From NCBI GenBank assembly GCA_964350315.1, contig CAYGJD010000001.1:128951-192950 (forward strand): a stretch of DNA of 64,000 nt. The letters are read 5' to 3'. Made by a program: the position numbers and the translations under genes. Below the pieces are notes generated by a model. The model had not been told where the DNA came from. It saw nothing but the letters and a program-made list of their open reading frames with translations, and searched no databases. The stretch comes from JAJZEO01 sp964350315. GTDB taxonomy: Bacteria > Chlamydiota > Chlamydiia > Chlamydiales > 2-12-FULL-49-11. Below are positions 1 through 9,336 of the stretch, in pieces. Position 1 is the first letter of the stretch, and each line of letters begins with the position of its first letter.

Positions 1-1
1 T

Positions 2-418
2 GAATTGATTGAAGGATCGACAAATCAAGAAAAATTAATCTCGAACATGTTAGCCCAGTCTATGGCACTTGCACAGGGTAAACACGATCCAAATCACAAT
101 AAGTACTTTTCTGGAAATAGACAAAGTCATATGCTTTTAACAGATAGACTTGATGCATATACTCTTGGAACTTTGCTATCTTACCATGAACATTATGTCG
201 CATACCAAGGGTTTATTTGGGACATTAACTCTTTTGACCAAGAAGGGGTTCAGTTAGGCAAAGTGTTGGCCAATGGTGTTATCGATCTATATTTGGAAAA
301 ACGCGAACGCGGTAGAATGTCATTAAGTAAAGAAAATGAGGGTCTGCGTGCGCTGGTAGAAGAGATGGACTCGATCAATGAAAATCGGGGTAGGAATAAT
401 AACTTGCGATCGGCATGA
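2..418 (+). CDS. pgi: Glucose-6-phosphate isomerase, C-terminal part (gene starts before the window)
   Basis: Pgi interconverts glucose 6-phosphate and fructose 6-phosphate in the cytosol at the head of glycolysis. Only the last roughly 138 codons are present, and the frame is open to the left edge, so the gene is cut by the window rather than broken. The C-terminal Pgi signature is clear: GNRQSHMLL, then YQGFIWDINSFDQEGVQLG followed by Lys, the position of the catalytic lysine of this family. The 3' end overlaps the start of the next gene by 41 bp, which suggests co-transcription. The final 20 or so residues are polar and low in conservation, as is usual for this family's tail. Identification is firm; the upstream length is unknown. 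Confidence 0.93.
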   Translation, partial: ELIEGSTNQEKLISNMLAQSMALAQGKHDPNHNKYFSGNRQSHMLLTDRLDAYTLGTLLSYHEHYVAYQGFIWDINSFDQEGVQLGKVLANGVIDLYLEKRERGRMSLSKENEGLRALVEEMDSINENRGRNNNLRSA

Positions 419-1172
419 ATTTCTTAAGAGATCTCTTGCGTCTATTCCAAAAGCAGACCTTGTTGTTATCGTAAATGATGGCAAACCACTAGATTTTGAC
501 CTTTCATCTTACCCTATAGATTTTCTTGTTCAACATGAACAGAGATTTGGAGTTGCAAAAAGCAAAAATGACGCTCTTGAATTGTTATTACAAGAAGGGT
601 GCGAACATCTTTTTCTCATAGAAGATGACATTCTTATCAAAAGATCTGACATCTTTGAGTTCTATATTCGCGCATCACAAACAAGCGGCATCTTGCATTT
701 CAACTTTTGCCTTTCTAGCCCTATGAATATTAAAAGGTACGCTCTTCGTTACAAGAATGGGGTAGGAATGTCGTTTTATCGAAACCTCTATCAGCCATTT
801 ACCTACTTTAGAAAAAAAGTGATTGAAAAAGTTGGCTTCTACGATACGGCATATTATAACGCCTTAGAATATGTGGATCACACATATCGCATAATACAAA
901 AAGGTTTTCATCCTCCGTATTATTGGTTTGCAGATCCAACTGGAAGTGAGTTTTATTTAGAAACTCTCGATGTAGGATTTAAGATGAGCGTTGTAAAAGA
1001 GGATATTGATGCTTATCGTAAAAACATGTTACTCGGCATTGAGCATTTCATTCAAGTTCATGGTGTTCATCCTGCAAAAGTTGTTGATACTTCACGCGAC
1101 GGAGTCAAGCGATTGCTCGGCCATTTTTTTAGACATTCAAGTGAAATGGTGTTAACAGAAGGCCCAAGTTGA
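378..1172 (+). CDS. Glycosyltransferase, GT-A fold (family 2-like)
   Basis: Predicted cytosolic nucleotide-sugar-dependent glycosyltransferase. The N-terminus (MKIGVGIITCDRHEFL) is the nucleotide-binding beta strand typical of GT-A enzymes, and IEDDI near residue 82 is the DXD-like metal-binding motif. The 264 aa length fits a single catalytic domain without membrane segments. The ATG lies inside the end of pgi (41-bp overlap), so the gene is probably translated from the pgi message. Its 3' end runs 106 bp into the end of convergent recF. Acceptor and sugar donor cannot be read from the sequence; a role in surface glycan or LPS-like sugar assembly is inference only. Confidence 0.7.
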   Translation: MKIGVGIITCDRHEFLKRSLASIPKADLVVIVNDGKPLDFDLSSYPIDFLVQHEQRFGVAKSKNDALELLLQEGCEHLFLIEDDILIKRSDIFEFYIRASQTSGILHFNFCLSSPMNIKRYALRYKNGVGMSFYRNLYQPFTYFRKKVIEKVGFYDTAYYNALEYVDHTYRIIQKGFHPPYYWFADPTGSEFYLETLDVGFKMSVVKEDIDAYRKNMLLGIEHFIQVHGVHPAKVVDTSRDGVKRLLGHFFRHSSEMVLTEGPS

Positions 1173-2158
1173 ATTGCTTGAGGCAAAGTTAAAAAAATTT
1201 GATCTTTTGCTTTGATCTGGCTTTTGAGTAAGTCTTGTCTTCCATCATCTAAATGAGTTCCAAAATCGTCAATAGAAAAAAGAGGGTCTTCAAATCGAGA
1301 GAGAGAAGCCAGCTTTACAGCTGTCAGGACTGTTCGTTTTTGCCCCTCGCTAGCGTATTTTTTAGCGCTGTGGTTGTTTAGGTCTATTTCAAAATCATCT
1401 CTGTGAGGACCGATAAGCGTGTGACCTAAAAACATTTCCTTTTTGCGCTCTTTAACAAATCTCTCGCGAGTGAACTCTTCTTCTTTAATTGAGGGTAGGT
1501 AACGCAGGGAAATCTTTTCTTCTTGCTTGGCAAGATTATTGTATTCTTCTTGAGCCATTTCAGACAAATCCTGTAGAAATTGAACTCTTTTATGAACGAT
1601 GTAACGGCCTGATTTTATGAGCTCTTCTTCCCAAATTTCTATGGAAACTTCCGATTTTTTCTTGATAAGAGCATTTCTTTGGGCAAGAGCTTTTGCATAG
1701 CGAGTTAGATAGTAGATATAAAGAGGGTCAGATTGAGAAAGTTCTATATTCATAAAACGTCGTCTTTCTTTTGGTGACCCGATGATTAAAGCTATATCGC
1801 TTGGTGAATAGACAACAGAAGGCAATACACCGAGCAAACTTGAGAATGATTTGTAGTGAGTTTCATTGTGTTTTAGCTGCCTTGTCTTTCCATCAAATGA
1901 AAGGCGAAGAGATTGCTCAATGCCACAATCTTCAAAGAGGGCATCGATGGTAAATGAGTCTGCTCCTCGAAGGATGACTTCTTTGAGATCGCTTGTACGA
2001 AAAGAGCGCCCAATAGAGAGCATGTGAATTGCTTCGAGAAGATTGGTTTTTCCGACACCATTTTCACCAACTATCATATTGATGTTTGGTGTGAGGGCAA
2101 CTGACAAATTTTCAAAATTACGAAAATTCACCAGGTGAATCTCTTTTAGCCATTTCAT
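1067..2158 (-). CDS. recF: DNA replication/repair protein RecF
   Basis: RecF is an SMC/ABC-like ATPase that helps RecOR load RecA at single-strand gaps. The Walker A motif is GENGVGKTN near residues 32-40, a signature-like SEGQKRT stretch follows in the C-terminal third, and the Walker B region reads FSIDDFGTHLD. At 363 aa it has the usual RecF length. The start ATG overlaps the dnaN stop codon (ATGA arrangement), so the two are translationally coupled on the minus strand, as in many bacteria. The C-terminus overlaps the convergent glycosyltransferase by 106 bp, an unusually long tail-to-tail overlap. Confidence 0.96.
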   Translation of the reverse strand: MKWLKEIHLVNFRNFENLSVALTPNINMIVGENGVGKTNLLEAIHMLSIGRSFRTSDLKEVILRGADSFTIDALFEDCGIEQSLRLSFDGKTRQLKHNETHYKSFSSLLGVLPSVVYSPSDIALIIGSPKERRRFMNIELSQSDPLYIYYLTRYAKALAQRNALIKKKSEVSIEIWEEELIKSGRYIVHKRVQFLQDLSEMAQEEYNNLAKQEEKISLRYLPSIKEEEFTRERFVKERKKEMFLGHTLIGPHRDDFEIDLNNHSAKKYASEGQKRTVLTAVKLASLSRFEDPLFSIDDFGTHLDDGRQDLLKSQIKAKDQIFLTLPQAIQLGPSVNTISLECLKKWPSNRLTPSREVSTTFAG

Positions 2159-3258
2159 TCTGAATTTAACCGCATTGGCATTAATACATATAAAGCTTGT
2201 GATGAATCGGTGATTGATCCAGGGTTGAATGAGTCTGTAACCCCAAAACTGACCGTTTCATCTTGGCAATGTCTTAGAATATCAATGAAGTAATGTGGGT
2301 TGAATGCGATGTCGAGTTTTTCTTTATTGTAATCGACAGGCATGTTGACTTTTCCTTCACCGATATCACTGTTTGTTGCTGCAAGTTTAAGTTCCCCTTT
2401 TTCAAATGTAAGCTTAACAGAATGGTTAAGGTCAGATGTAAAAAGTGAGACTTGTTTTAAAAGAGAGATAAGCTCGTCTTTGTGCAGAGTGATGTCTTGC
2501 ATGTTGGTTCTGTCTGGGATAACTCGTTCGTAATCGGGAAACTGTCCTGTTAGGAGTTTTGAAACGAGGCAAATAGTTCCAGATTCCATAGCGATCTTGT
2601 CAGGCATCAGAGTCACAGTTGCTTTTTCATCTTCTGAAAGCATGCGAATCATCTCCTCAACAGCTTTCAAAGGAACAATGCAACTTTGTTTTTCAGAATC
2701 ATCAAGATCAATCTTGCGCTGTAATTTAGCAAGACGTTTTCCATCTGTTCCGACCATTGTTATTCTGCCATCTTCGATTTGAAGGAAAATTCCATTTAAT
2801 ACTTGTCTGCTATCGTCTTTTGCCGCTGCAAAAGAAGTTCCAGACAACATTTTTTCAAGGTCGTCACTATCAAGAGAAAAAGATTTACCATTTGATAGAT
2901 CAGGGAATGTAGGAAATTCTTCTTTACTCATGCCGTGTAATTTAAAACGTGATGTTCCAGAAGAGATATTAGCAATTCCTTCACTAGCTGTTTCAATTGT
3001 CACTTCAGGGGCTGTTAGTTCTCGAATAAGTTGAAACAACCGTCTTGCAGGTAAAGTTACAGAGCCTTCTTCTTGGATTCGACCTTCCATAGTTGCTCTT
3101 ATGCTGACTGTGAGGTCTGTTGCTGTGATAACAATTGTGTGGCCTGAGGCTTCAATTAGCACGTTGGATAAAATTGGAATGACAGCTTTAGAAGGAACGA
3201 CACCTTGTATTTTTCCTATTAATGCTGTTAGATGATCACGTTGAACGACAAATTTCAT
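2155..3258 (-). CDS. dnaN: DNA polymerase III beta subunit (sliding clamp)
   Basis: DnaN dimerises into the ring that tethers the replicative polymerase to DNA. The 367 aa protein begins MKFVVQRDHL and carries the three-fold repeated clamp domain. It ends YVLMPMRLNSE, matching the family's conserved C-terminal MPMRL tail. It is first in a dnaN-recF pair whose stop and start codons overlap by 4 bp. A good minus-strand promoter (TTGACA, 17 bp, TACACT) sits just upstream, separating it from smpB. No dnaA is nearby in this window, so no origin of replication is claimed here. Confidence 0.97.
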   Translation of the reverse strand: MKFVVQRDHLTALIGKIQGVVPSKAVIPILSNVLIEASGHTIVITATDLTVSIRATMEGRIQEEGSVTLPARRLFQLIRELTAPEVTIETASEGIANISSGTSRFKLHGMSKEEFPTFPDLSNGKSFSLDSDDLEKMLSGTSFAAAKDDSRQVLNGIFLQIEDGRITMVGTDGKRLAKLQRKIDLDDSEKQSCIVPLKAVEEMIRMLSEDEKATVTLMPDKIAMESGTICLVSKLLTGQFPDYERVIPDRTNMQDITLHKDELISLLKQVSLFTSDLNHSVKLTFEKGELKLAATNSDIGEGKVNMPVDYNKEKLDIAFNPHYFIDILRHCQDETVSFGVTDSFNPGSITDSSQALYVLMPMRLNSE

Positions 3259-3285
3259 AAAAAACCCTATCTAATACAATTTTCT

Positions 3286-3314
3286 AGTGTAAAGAAGTTC
3301 ATTTCACTTGTCAA
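3286..3314 (-). promoter_or_regulatory. Predicted sigma-70-type promoter for dnaN-recF
   Basis: On the minus strand a perfect -35 hexamer TTGACA (plus positions 3309-3314) is followed after 17 bp by TACACT (3286-3291). Transcription would start about 20 nt before the dnaN ATG. The -10 matches consensus at four of six bases. This implies dnaN-recF is transcribed separately from the smpB group upstream. Confidence 0.6.
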
Positions 3315-3357
3315 TACTTGCACGAGATTTCTCACATGCTAAGAGGGGATAGATCTT

Positions 3358-3810
3358 TTAGTAGCCGCTTTTAATTTCTCGTTCTTGAGATTTTTTCTTC
3401 AGAGCAGCTCTTTTGTCGTGACTCTTTTTACCTTTACAGAGGCCAAGTTTTACTTTGACAATTCCATTTTTCAAATAAAAAGCTAAAGCAACTACTGTGA
3501 GTCCTTTTTCTTGCGTTTGGCGCTTTAATTTTTCAATTTCCACTTTATGCAAAAGAAGTTTTCTTTCACGTTTTTCTTCGTGGTTATTAAAATTGCCAAA
3601 TTTATATGGAGCGATGTGAGCTTGTCTTAGAAAAGCTTCTTGGTCACGTATCAAGACATAATTATCGATGAGATTACCTCCTCCGTCGCGTAAGGATTTG
3701 ATCTCTGTTCCGAGTAGGGCAATGCCAGCCTCATATGTATCGAGGACTTCATAATTGTGATAAGCAACTCGATTTGAAGCGAGTTCTGAAGGGGATTTTT
3801 TCTTTGCCAT
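3358..3810 (-). CDS. smpB: SsrA (tmRNA)-binding protein SmpB
   Basis: SmpB binds tmRNA and brings it to stalled ribosomes for trans-translation. The 150 aa protein has the family hallmarks: an early ASNRVAYHNYEVLDTYEAG segment, GTEIKSLR, then YKFGNFNNHEEKRERKLLLH, and a basic C-terminal tail (KSHDKRAALKKKSQERE) that folds into the mRNA channel. It is downstream of the TerC-like gene with only 9 bp between them, suggesting one transcript. tmRNA itself is not seen in the window. Together with the GGQ release-factor-like gene at 5781 it gives two ribosome-rescue functions within 3 kb. Confidence 0.97.
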   Translation of the reverse strand: MAKKKSPSELASNRVAYHNYEVLDTYEAGIALLGTEIKSLRDGGGNLIDNYVLIRDQEAFLRQAHIAPYKFGNFNNHEEKRERKLLLHKVEIEKLKRQTQEKGLTVVALAFYLKNGIVKVKLGLCKGKKSHDKRAALKKKSQEREIKSGY

Positions 3811-3819
3811 GTGAAGAGT

Positions 3820-4536
3820 TTACACTTTTTTGTGCCATTTTGTCGATATAAACCCAATGAAAACGATCAATACTGAGCCAATCCAAAATATGAGATCAAA
3901 AATTTCTTGGACGTTTTTGTCTCCAATATAAGAGAGAATTCCCTCAACGATTAACTTTAATCCTATCCATGAAATTAGAAAATAGACGATTTTCTCAAGA
4001 TTTGGGTAAGCGTACAATAGCTTGACCACACTCGTTGTTGCAAAACGAATGAAAACAACCCCTAATATACCACCTACATAGATGACCCAGATTTTTTCAT
4101 AGAGCATATCAAGGGGATAGTAAATTGCTACGAAAGCAAAGGCTGCTAATATAGAATCGATTGCAAAAATGAGGTCGGTGAATTCGACTAAAAGAACTGT
4201 TTTAAAAAAGGAGCGCTTCTCTGTGTGGAGGTTCTTTTTTTTAAATCTAAAACGAGCGGCGTGTTTGATTCCTAAAAAAAGCAGATATAAACCACCTATA
4301 ATCTGTACCCATATGATTTTTATGAGAAAAGCAACAAAAACTATCCCAATACCTCTGAGTATAAAGGCTGAAGTAAGGCCTAAAAAGAGAGCTTTTTTTT
4401 GTTTTTTAGATGGGAGGTCGCGGACGATAAAAGCAAGAACAGCGGCATTGTCTGAGGAAAGAAGCAGCTCCAGAAAAAAAAGAAGGAATATTAGAAGTAT
4501 ATCAAACCAAGAAAAGGTTTGTATTGGAATGTGCAT
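3820..4536 (-). CDS. TerC-family integral membrane protein
   Basis: Predicted inner-membrane protein of 238 aa with seven to eight hydrophobic segments. It shows the TerC-family pattern of acidic residues inside membrane helices: ELLLSSDNAAVLAF near residue 22 and EFTDLIFAIDSILAAF near residue 115. In other bacteria TerC proteins are linked to manganese export or metallation of secreted proteins and to tellurite resistance; which applies here is unknown. The start is 4 bp after the stop of the lipoprotein gene and the end is 9 bp before smpB, so the three genes probably form one minus-strand unit. Confidence 0.85.
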   Translation of the reverse strand: MHIPIQTFSWFDILLIFLLFFLELLLSSDNAAVLAFIVRDLPSKKQKKALFLGLTSAFILRGIGIVFVAFLIKIIWVQIIGGLYLLFLGIKHAARFRFKKKNLHTEKRSFFKTVLLVEFTDLIFAIDSILAAFAFVAIYYPLDMLYEKIWVIYVGGILGVVFIRFATTSVVKLLYAYPNLEKIVYFLISWIGLKLIVEGILSYIGDKNVQEIFDLIFWIGSVLIVFIGFISTKWHKKV

Positions 4537-4540
4537 GTTT

Positions 4541-5689
4541 TCAAAGTTCCTGTAGAAACTGATCTAGCCGATGTTGATTTTGCTCGTTTGAATACCATGT
4601 ATTAGTTATATCGCCCCAAAATCTACCGAAGTGAGATCCATGGAGCTTGATCCAGTACTTGTTAGCGTATTGACTCTTTTCTTGTTGTTCTAAAGAGGCA
4701 ATTTTTGCCTTAACAAGGCGTTCGGTATGACCAGAAATTGCCTGATCATCGATAGACTCTAAAAAAAGAATCTTTCCATGAACTTTTGCAATCCAATCTT
4801 CATTTGGATAGCGAAGGTATTTTTCGACAAAAGATTTTGCAAAAGGGGATACGATAGATTGGATCGGTCCTTTTTGTGGATAGTCACAAAGATCACTCAT
4901 GCGCGCAAAGGGCCTCTCTAAAATCAATGTGGTTTCTTTCAGCTGTGTTCCAAGATAGATTGCAGGCCCTGTGCCGAAAGATTTTCCGTAGATGATCATA
5001 TCTTTATTAGGACATTTCAATCTCGCTTTCAGCCAATTAAAGGCTAATAAGGAGTCGCTGCAGGTGAGCTTCCATTCAGGAATGTTTTCGTCTCCACGAT
5101 AATTGATAGCAAAGACATGCATTCCTCGAGCTAAATAATTAAGGATCATCTTTGGATCTAATTGAAAGGTTAAGCCATATTCGGGAAGAATCATAACTCC
5201 AATAGGACGTTTCTTTGCTGCGGGGAGGATCTTTAATGAATCAGGAAGAGCTACAAGTGAGAGTAGATTATTGTCTCCAAATTCAGATTCCAACATTTCT
5301 GCTAATCGACAATTTCTAGGAGATTTTAATATTGTGCGCCACTTTTTATAGACTGCAGTTTGCTTTCGCCTAAATATCGTTGGATCAAAATATAAACCTT
5401 CAATTTGCCCACCATCGCTTGTTTTTAGAGCGATAGAAATCCCGCCTAGATCTGTAAGGAGTTCTGTTCCTAAATCTTTCAGCCGAGCAAGTCCGATTAA
5501 AGATTGCTCTGATGGAGAAGGCATATCAATCATTCGATTTGTTGCTTTTTTTGTTGCGTTGTAGATCAGTCTCGATCCAAATGTCTGAGGGGTATTGAAG
5601 GTTACAAAGCGGTTCGATGTACTTGTGTTTGAGCAAGCAAGCATAAGGAAGATAAGTAAGAAAGGGATTGTATATTTGAATTTGTTCAT
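4541..5689 (-). CDS. Lipoprotein with alpha/beta-hydrolase fold
   Basis: A 382 aa predicted lipoprotein: the N-terminal signal MNKFKYTIPFLLIFLMLAC ends in a lipobox cysteine at residue 19. The rest resembles a serine alpha/beta hydrolase. GKSFGTG is a nucleophile elbow (GxSxG), ESIDDQAIS supplies a plausible acid, and HGSHFG near the C-terminus a plausible catalytic His. The central strand FAINYRGD is typical of the fold. It is first in a probable operon with the TerC-like gene and smpB. Substrate unknown. A second alpha/beta hydrolase with a membrane anchor lies at 58552, but the two are not close copies. Confidence 0.7.
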   Translation of the reverse strand: MNKFKYTIPFLLIFLMLACSNTSTSNRFVTFNTPQTFGSRLIYNATKKATNRMIDMPSPSEQSLIGLARLKDLGTELLTDLGGISIALKTSDGGQIEGLYFDPTIFRRKQTAVYKKWRTILKSPRNCRLAEMLESEFGDNNLLSLVALPDSLKILPAAKKRPIGVMILPEYGLTFQLDPKMILNYLARGMHVFAINYRGDENIPEWKLTCSDSLLAFNWLKARLKCPNKDMIIYGKSFGTGPAIYLGTQLKETTLILERPFARMSDLCDYPQKGPIQSIVSPFAKSFVEKYLRYPNEDWIAKVHGKILFLESIDDQAISGHTERLVKAKIASLEQQEKSQYANKYWIKLHGSHFGRFWGDITNTWYSNEQNQHRLDQFLQEL

Positions 5690-5780
5690 TTAAACTCACT
5701 CTACGATTAAAACAATTATTTACCAACGTTAAAGGTGATTTTTTTTCTCTTTTTCTTGGGTGTACTGAAGGCTTTGTAAA

Positions 5781-6194
5781 ATGACAGATCAGATGAAAAA
5801 TTCTAAGTGGGATGCTCTTGAAGAAGAGATGAAAAAATATCAAATTTTTGAAGATGATTTGACGGAAAAATTCATTTTGGGGTCAGGTTCAGGTGGGCAA
5901 AAAATTAACAAGACGAATTCTTGCGTCTACATTAAGCACCTCCCGACAAAAATTGAAGTGAAGTGTCAAAAAACAAGATCGCGCGAAGCTAACCGTTTTC
6001 ATGCAAGGCGTGAACTCTTAGAAAAAATCAAAGAGCAAATATTTAAAGAAGAGACGAAGCGTAAAAAAGAGGCAGATAAAATTCGAAAGCAAAAAAAGCG
6101 TCGGTCTCGAAAAGTTCAGGAAAAAATGCTAGAGGATAAACGTCAACGTTCCCAGACAAAACAAAAGCGTGTTAAACCAACTTCAGAAGATTAA
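5781..6194 (+). CDS. GGQ-domain release-factor-like ribosome rescue protein
   Basis: A 137 aa protein that is only the catalytic domain of a class I release factor. The GSGSGGQKINKTNS segment near residues 35-48 holds the GGQ tripeptide that triggers peptidyl-tRNA hydrolysis, followed by a long Lys/Arg-rich helical tail. Codon-recognition domains are absent, so this is an ArfB/C12orf65-type rescue factor or an RF-like protein rather than RF1 or RF2. The basic tail probably enters the ribosomal mRNA channel. It diverges from the lipoprotein gene and overlaps the convergent RND gene by 4 bp at its end. Confidence 0.82.
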   Translation: MTDQMKNSKWDALEEEMKKYQIFEDDLTEKFILGSGSGGQKINKTNSCVYIKHLPTKIEVKCQKTRSREANRFHARRELLEKIKEQIFKEETKRKKEADKIRKQKKRRSRKVQEKMLEDKRQRSQTKQKRVKPTSED

Positions 6195-9100
6195 TCTTCT
6201 AAAATTTTCTCCTCTCTTTCTGAGAACATATGAAATTTACATTTGATCCAGCAGTTAAGGTGTTCGATATAGATAAAAACTACTGGGGTTAGGAATAGAG
6301 TAACAAATTGAGCAAAAATCAAGCCACCAACTACAGCGATTCCAAGAGGAGCCCTTCCTTGGGCAATTGTTCCACCAATTCCAAGAGCAATTGGTAAAGC
6401 GCCCATCATAGCAGCAATTGTTGTCATGATAATTGGTCTAAATCTAAGAAGGCATGCTTTAAAAACAGCGTCATGCTCATTAAGTTCTTCTTTTTCCATG
6501 ATCTCTAAAGCAAAATCGACGATCAAGATCCCGTTTTTCATTACAATTCCAAGCAACATGATCAAGCCAATAATTGCATAGATAGAGATGATTTGCCCAC
6601 AAAGAAGCAATGAAAGAATCCCCCCTAAAAGAGCAACTGGGATAGAGGAAAGTGGGGTAATTGGGTAGAGGAAGTTTTCATAGAGTATTCCTTGAATGAC
6701 ATAGATAACAAAAATCGCAAGGAGTATCAAAAGGATAAACTGTTTCATTGCAGCTTCAAAAGCAGCTGTATTTCCAACCATCATTGGGATAACGCTTGGA
6801 ACAAGAGTCTTTTGTGAGAGTTGGTTGATTTCATCTAGCGCTTCTGAGAGTGGTACACCATCGGCTTGATCAAAGGAAATCGTTACAGAAGAAAGGGCGT
6901 TTAGATGGTTTACAGTCTCAGGTGTTGTGATCATTTTTGTGTTAACAATTGAATTTGCGTAGACTTGTTGTGCATCATTTGCATTATTTTGGTTATTTGA
7001 AAGGTATAGATTGGCGATGTCTTGGGGATCCCTCAAAAAATCATTTTCAAGTTCTAAAATGACATAGTACATGTTTTGAGGAACGTTGATCTTAGAGATG
7101 TAAGTTTCTCCATAGGCATACATGAATGCATTTTCAATTTGCGTTGCATTGATATCACCATATGATTGTGCTTGATCTCGAAGTATTTCAATATCAAGAG
7201 TTGGTCCATTTGGCTGAAAGTCAGAACTTACGTTTTTTAGTTTGGGTGAGTGGCTCATTGTCGCAATAAGTTCTTCTGCGCATTTGTATAAATCATCGTC
7301 ATTAAAACTTTGGAGAAGGTATTGATAATTGGCTTTTCCCGCTTGAGATCCACCGATCTGTAAGTTTATAAGAGGGTAGGCCTTCATGAAAATTTTTGCA
7401 CCAACTACGTGAGCAAACTCTTTTTCAAGATCCTTAATCACAGTCCAGACATCTTTTCTTTTACTTCTTTCAACAAGATTCATAAAAAGTAGAGATTGGT
7501 TGTCTGTTGGATTTCCGGAGATGTGAGGAACTTTTGAAACCGCAGGGTGCTTAATCGCAATCTGTGCAAATTCCTTTGCATATTCATAGGATTTTTCTGG
7601 AGAAGTTCCTTCTGGCGCCATGATAAATGCTTGGATAACGCCAAGATCATTTGGAGGAAGAAATTCTTTTGGCATTGAAAGTAGAAGAAAGACAGAAACG
7701 AAGACGCTTGCTGATGAAACAAGCAAAATCATTAGTCGGTGTCTTAGTGCCCATTCAAGCGCGGGTTCATATACATTTAAAAGCTTTTGGTTGAACCACT
7801 CTGAAAACATTTCCATCTTCGTCTTTCGCGAAATTTCATAGTGGGATAAAAAACGTGAACATAACATTGGAGTAAGTGAAAGTGAGACAAACCCAGATAC
7901 TAAGACCGCGATAATGATTACAGCTGCAAATTCATGAAAAAGCTCACCCATTGTTCCAGCCATAAAGAGCATAGGGATGAAAACAGCACATAAGCAAAGA
8001 GAGATTGAAATAACGGCGACAATTATTTGCTTAGACCCTTTTAAAGCTGCGTTATAAGGATCCATGTGTTCTTGCTCTCCCCAACGAACAATGTTTTCAA
8101 GAACAACGATAGCATCATCTACAAGAAATCCAATGGATAAGGTAAGTGCAGACAGGGACATGATGTCTAAACTAAAGCCAAAAAAATCCATGAAAATAAA
8201 GGTTGTAATGATCGTGATTGGAAGAGTGATGAGTGGGATGATTGAGTTTTTGATACGACCAAGATAGAGGTAAACAACAAGCACAACGAGTAAGAATGCG
8301 ACAAGTAGAGTAAATTCAACATCAGCTACAGCTTCAGTAATCCACTCAGATAGAGAAAATGGAATGTCATATTCAATTCCATGAGGAAGTTGGGGAGCAA
8401 GTTTTGCTATTAGCGCTTCTACATCGCTACACACTTGTACTGTATTAAAGCCAATTTGTCTATAAACAGCAAGGAAGGCAAGCTGTTGTCCTTCAGGTTC
8501 TTCTTTTGTTGTGAGGGCAAATACTTGTTTGTCGTTTTGAACCCCTTCTTCTACTGTTGCGACATCTCTTAAACGAACAGGGGCATTGTCGATGTATTTA
8601 ACAATAAGATCTTGGTAGCCTTTGGCTTCAATGAGTTGTCCATTGGTCCTTGTAACAACACTGGTATTAGGGCCGTAAAACTTACCTGTAGGCTGTTCTG
8701 GATTTCCCATGTTAATTGCATTCGATAGATCAGCAAGACCCATGTTTCTAGCAGCTAGAGCTTGAGGATCAGCTTTGACGCGAACTGCGTATGGAGAACC
8801 AAAAACTTGAATATTGGCAACTCCTTCAACAGTTCCAATTTGCTGCCCCAAAAAACTGTACCCATATTCATATAGTTTAGAGGGGGAGATGATTGGGGAA
8901 TACATCATAAGATATAAGATAGGAGTGTCGGCTGGGTTGAACTTCACATAAGTTGGGTTTTGTGGTAAATTAGCAGGAAGTTCGGCTAATGCTTTTTGAA
9001 TTGCTTGATCGACTTCTTGCGCTGCAACATTGATATCAACAGTAAGGTGGAATTGTAGGACTATTTCAGATGATTGGTAAGTGTTTGAGGAAGACACAAA

Positions 9101-9334
9101 CTGAATTCCCTGCATAAGCATGAATTGTCTTTCTAAAGGGGATGAAATCAGTCTTGCTATTTGATCGGGGCTAGCTCCAGGATAACTAGTTGATACCTGT
9201 ATGACGGGGTATGCCATTTCAGGTAAGCTTGAAACGGGAAGTTTTTTATAAGATAAGAGTCCAAAACAAACCATTGAAATAATCATTAGTGTTGTGAAAA
9301 CAGGTCTGATAATAAAAGGCTTGGAAAAGTTCAT
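6191..9334 (-). CDS. RND efflux pump, inner-membrane permease (AcrB/HAE1 type)
   Basis: A 1047 aa proton-driven drug/solute exporter of the inner membrane. It has the duplicated RND architecture: one N-terminal helix, a large periplasmic loop, six helices, a second loop and six more. The proton-relay aspartates are visible in GFLVDDAIVVLENI, and the second-half motif LGIVMKNGILIVDFALE is characteristic of HAE1 pumps. It is the last gene of an outer-membrane factor, fusion protein, pump operon, starting 2 bp after the fusion-protein stop. Substrate range cannot be predicted. Confidence 0.95.
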   Translation of the reverse strand: MNFSKPFIIRPVFTTLMIISMVCFGLLSYKKLPVSSLPEMAYPVIQVSTSYPGASPDQIARLISSPLERQFMLMQGIQFVSSSNTYQSSEIVLQFHLTVDINVAAQEVDQAIQKALAELPANLPQNPTYVKFNPADTPILYLMMYSPIISPSKLYEYGYSFLGQQIGTVEGVANIQVFGSPYAVRVKADPQALAARNMGLADLSNAINMGNPEQPTGKFYGPNTSVVTRTNGQLIEAKGYQDLIVKYIDNAPVRLRDVATVEEGVQNDKQVFALTTKEEPEGQQLAFLAVYRQIGFNTVQVCSDVEALIAKLAPQLPHGIEYDIPFSLSEWITEAVADVEFTLLVAFLLVVLVVYLYLGRIKNSIIPLITLPITIITTFIFMDFFGFSLDIMSLSALTLSIGFLVDDAIVVLENIVRWGEQEHMDPYNAALKGSKQIIVAVISISLCLCAVFIPMLFMAGTMGELFHEFAAVIIIAVLVSGFVSLSLTPMLCSRFLSHYEISRKTKMEMFSEWFNQKLLNVYEPALEWALRHRLMILLVSSASVFVSVFLLLSMPKEFLPPNDLGVIQAFIMAPEGTSPEKSYEYAKEFAQIAIKHPAVSKVPHISGNPTDNQSLLFMNLVERSKRKDVWTVIKDLEKEFAHVVGAKIFMKAYPLINLQIGGSQAGKANYQYLLQSFNDDDLYKCAEELIATMSHSPKLKNVSSDFQPNGPTLDIEILRDQAQSYGDINATQIENAFMYAYGETYISKINVPQNMYYVILELENDFLRDPQDIANLYLSNNQNNANDAQQVYANSIVNTKMITTPETVNHLNALSSVTISFDQADGVPLSEALDEINQLSQKTLVPSVIPMMVGNTAAFEAAMKQFILLILLAIFVIYVIQGILYENFLYPITPLSSIPVALLGGILSLLLCGQIISIYAIIGLIMLLGIVMKNGILIVDFALEIMEKEELNEHDAVFKACLLRFRPIIMTTIAAMMGALPIALGIGGTIAQGRAPLGIAVVGGLIFAQFVTLFLTPVVFIYIEHLNCWIKCKFHMFSEREEKILED

Positions 9335-9336
9335 CC

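Noticed and set aside
5526..5843. 105-aa minus-strand ORF across the start of the lipoprotein hydrolase and the GGQ gene
   Set aside because: It lies over two well-supported genes, has low-complexity sequence and no ribosome site; a shadow frame.
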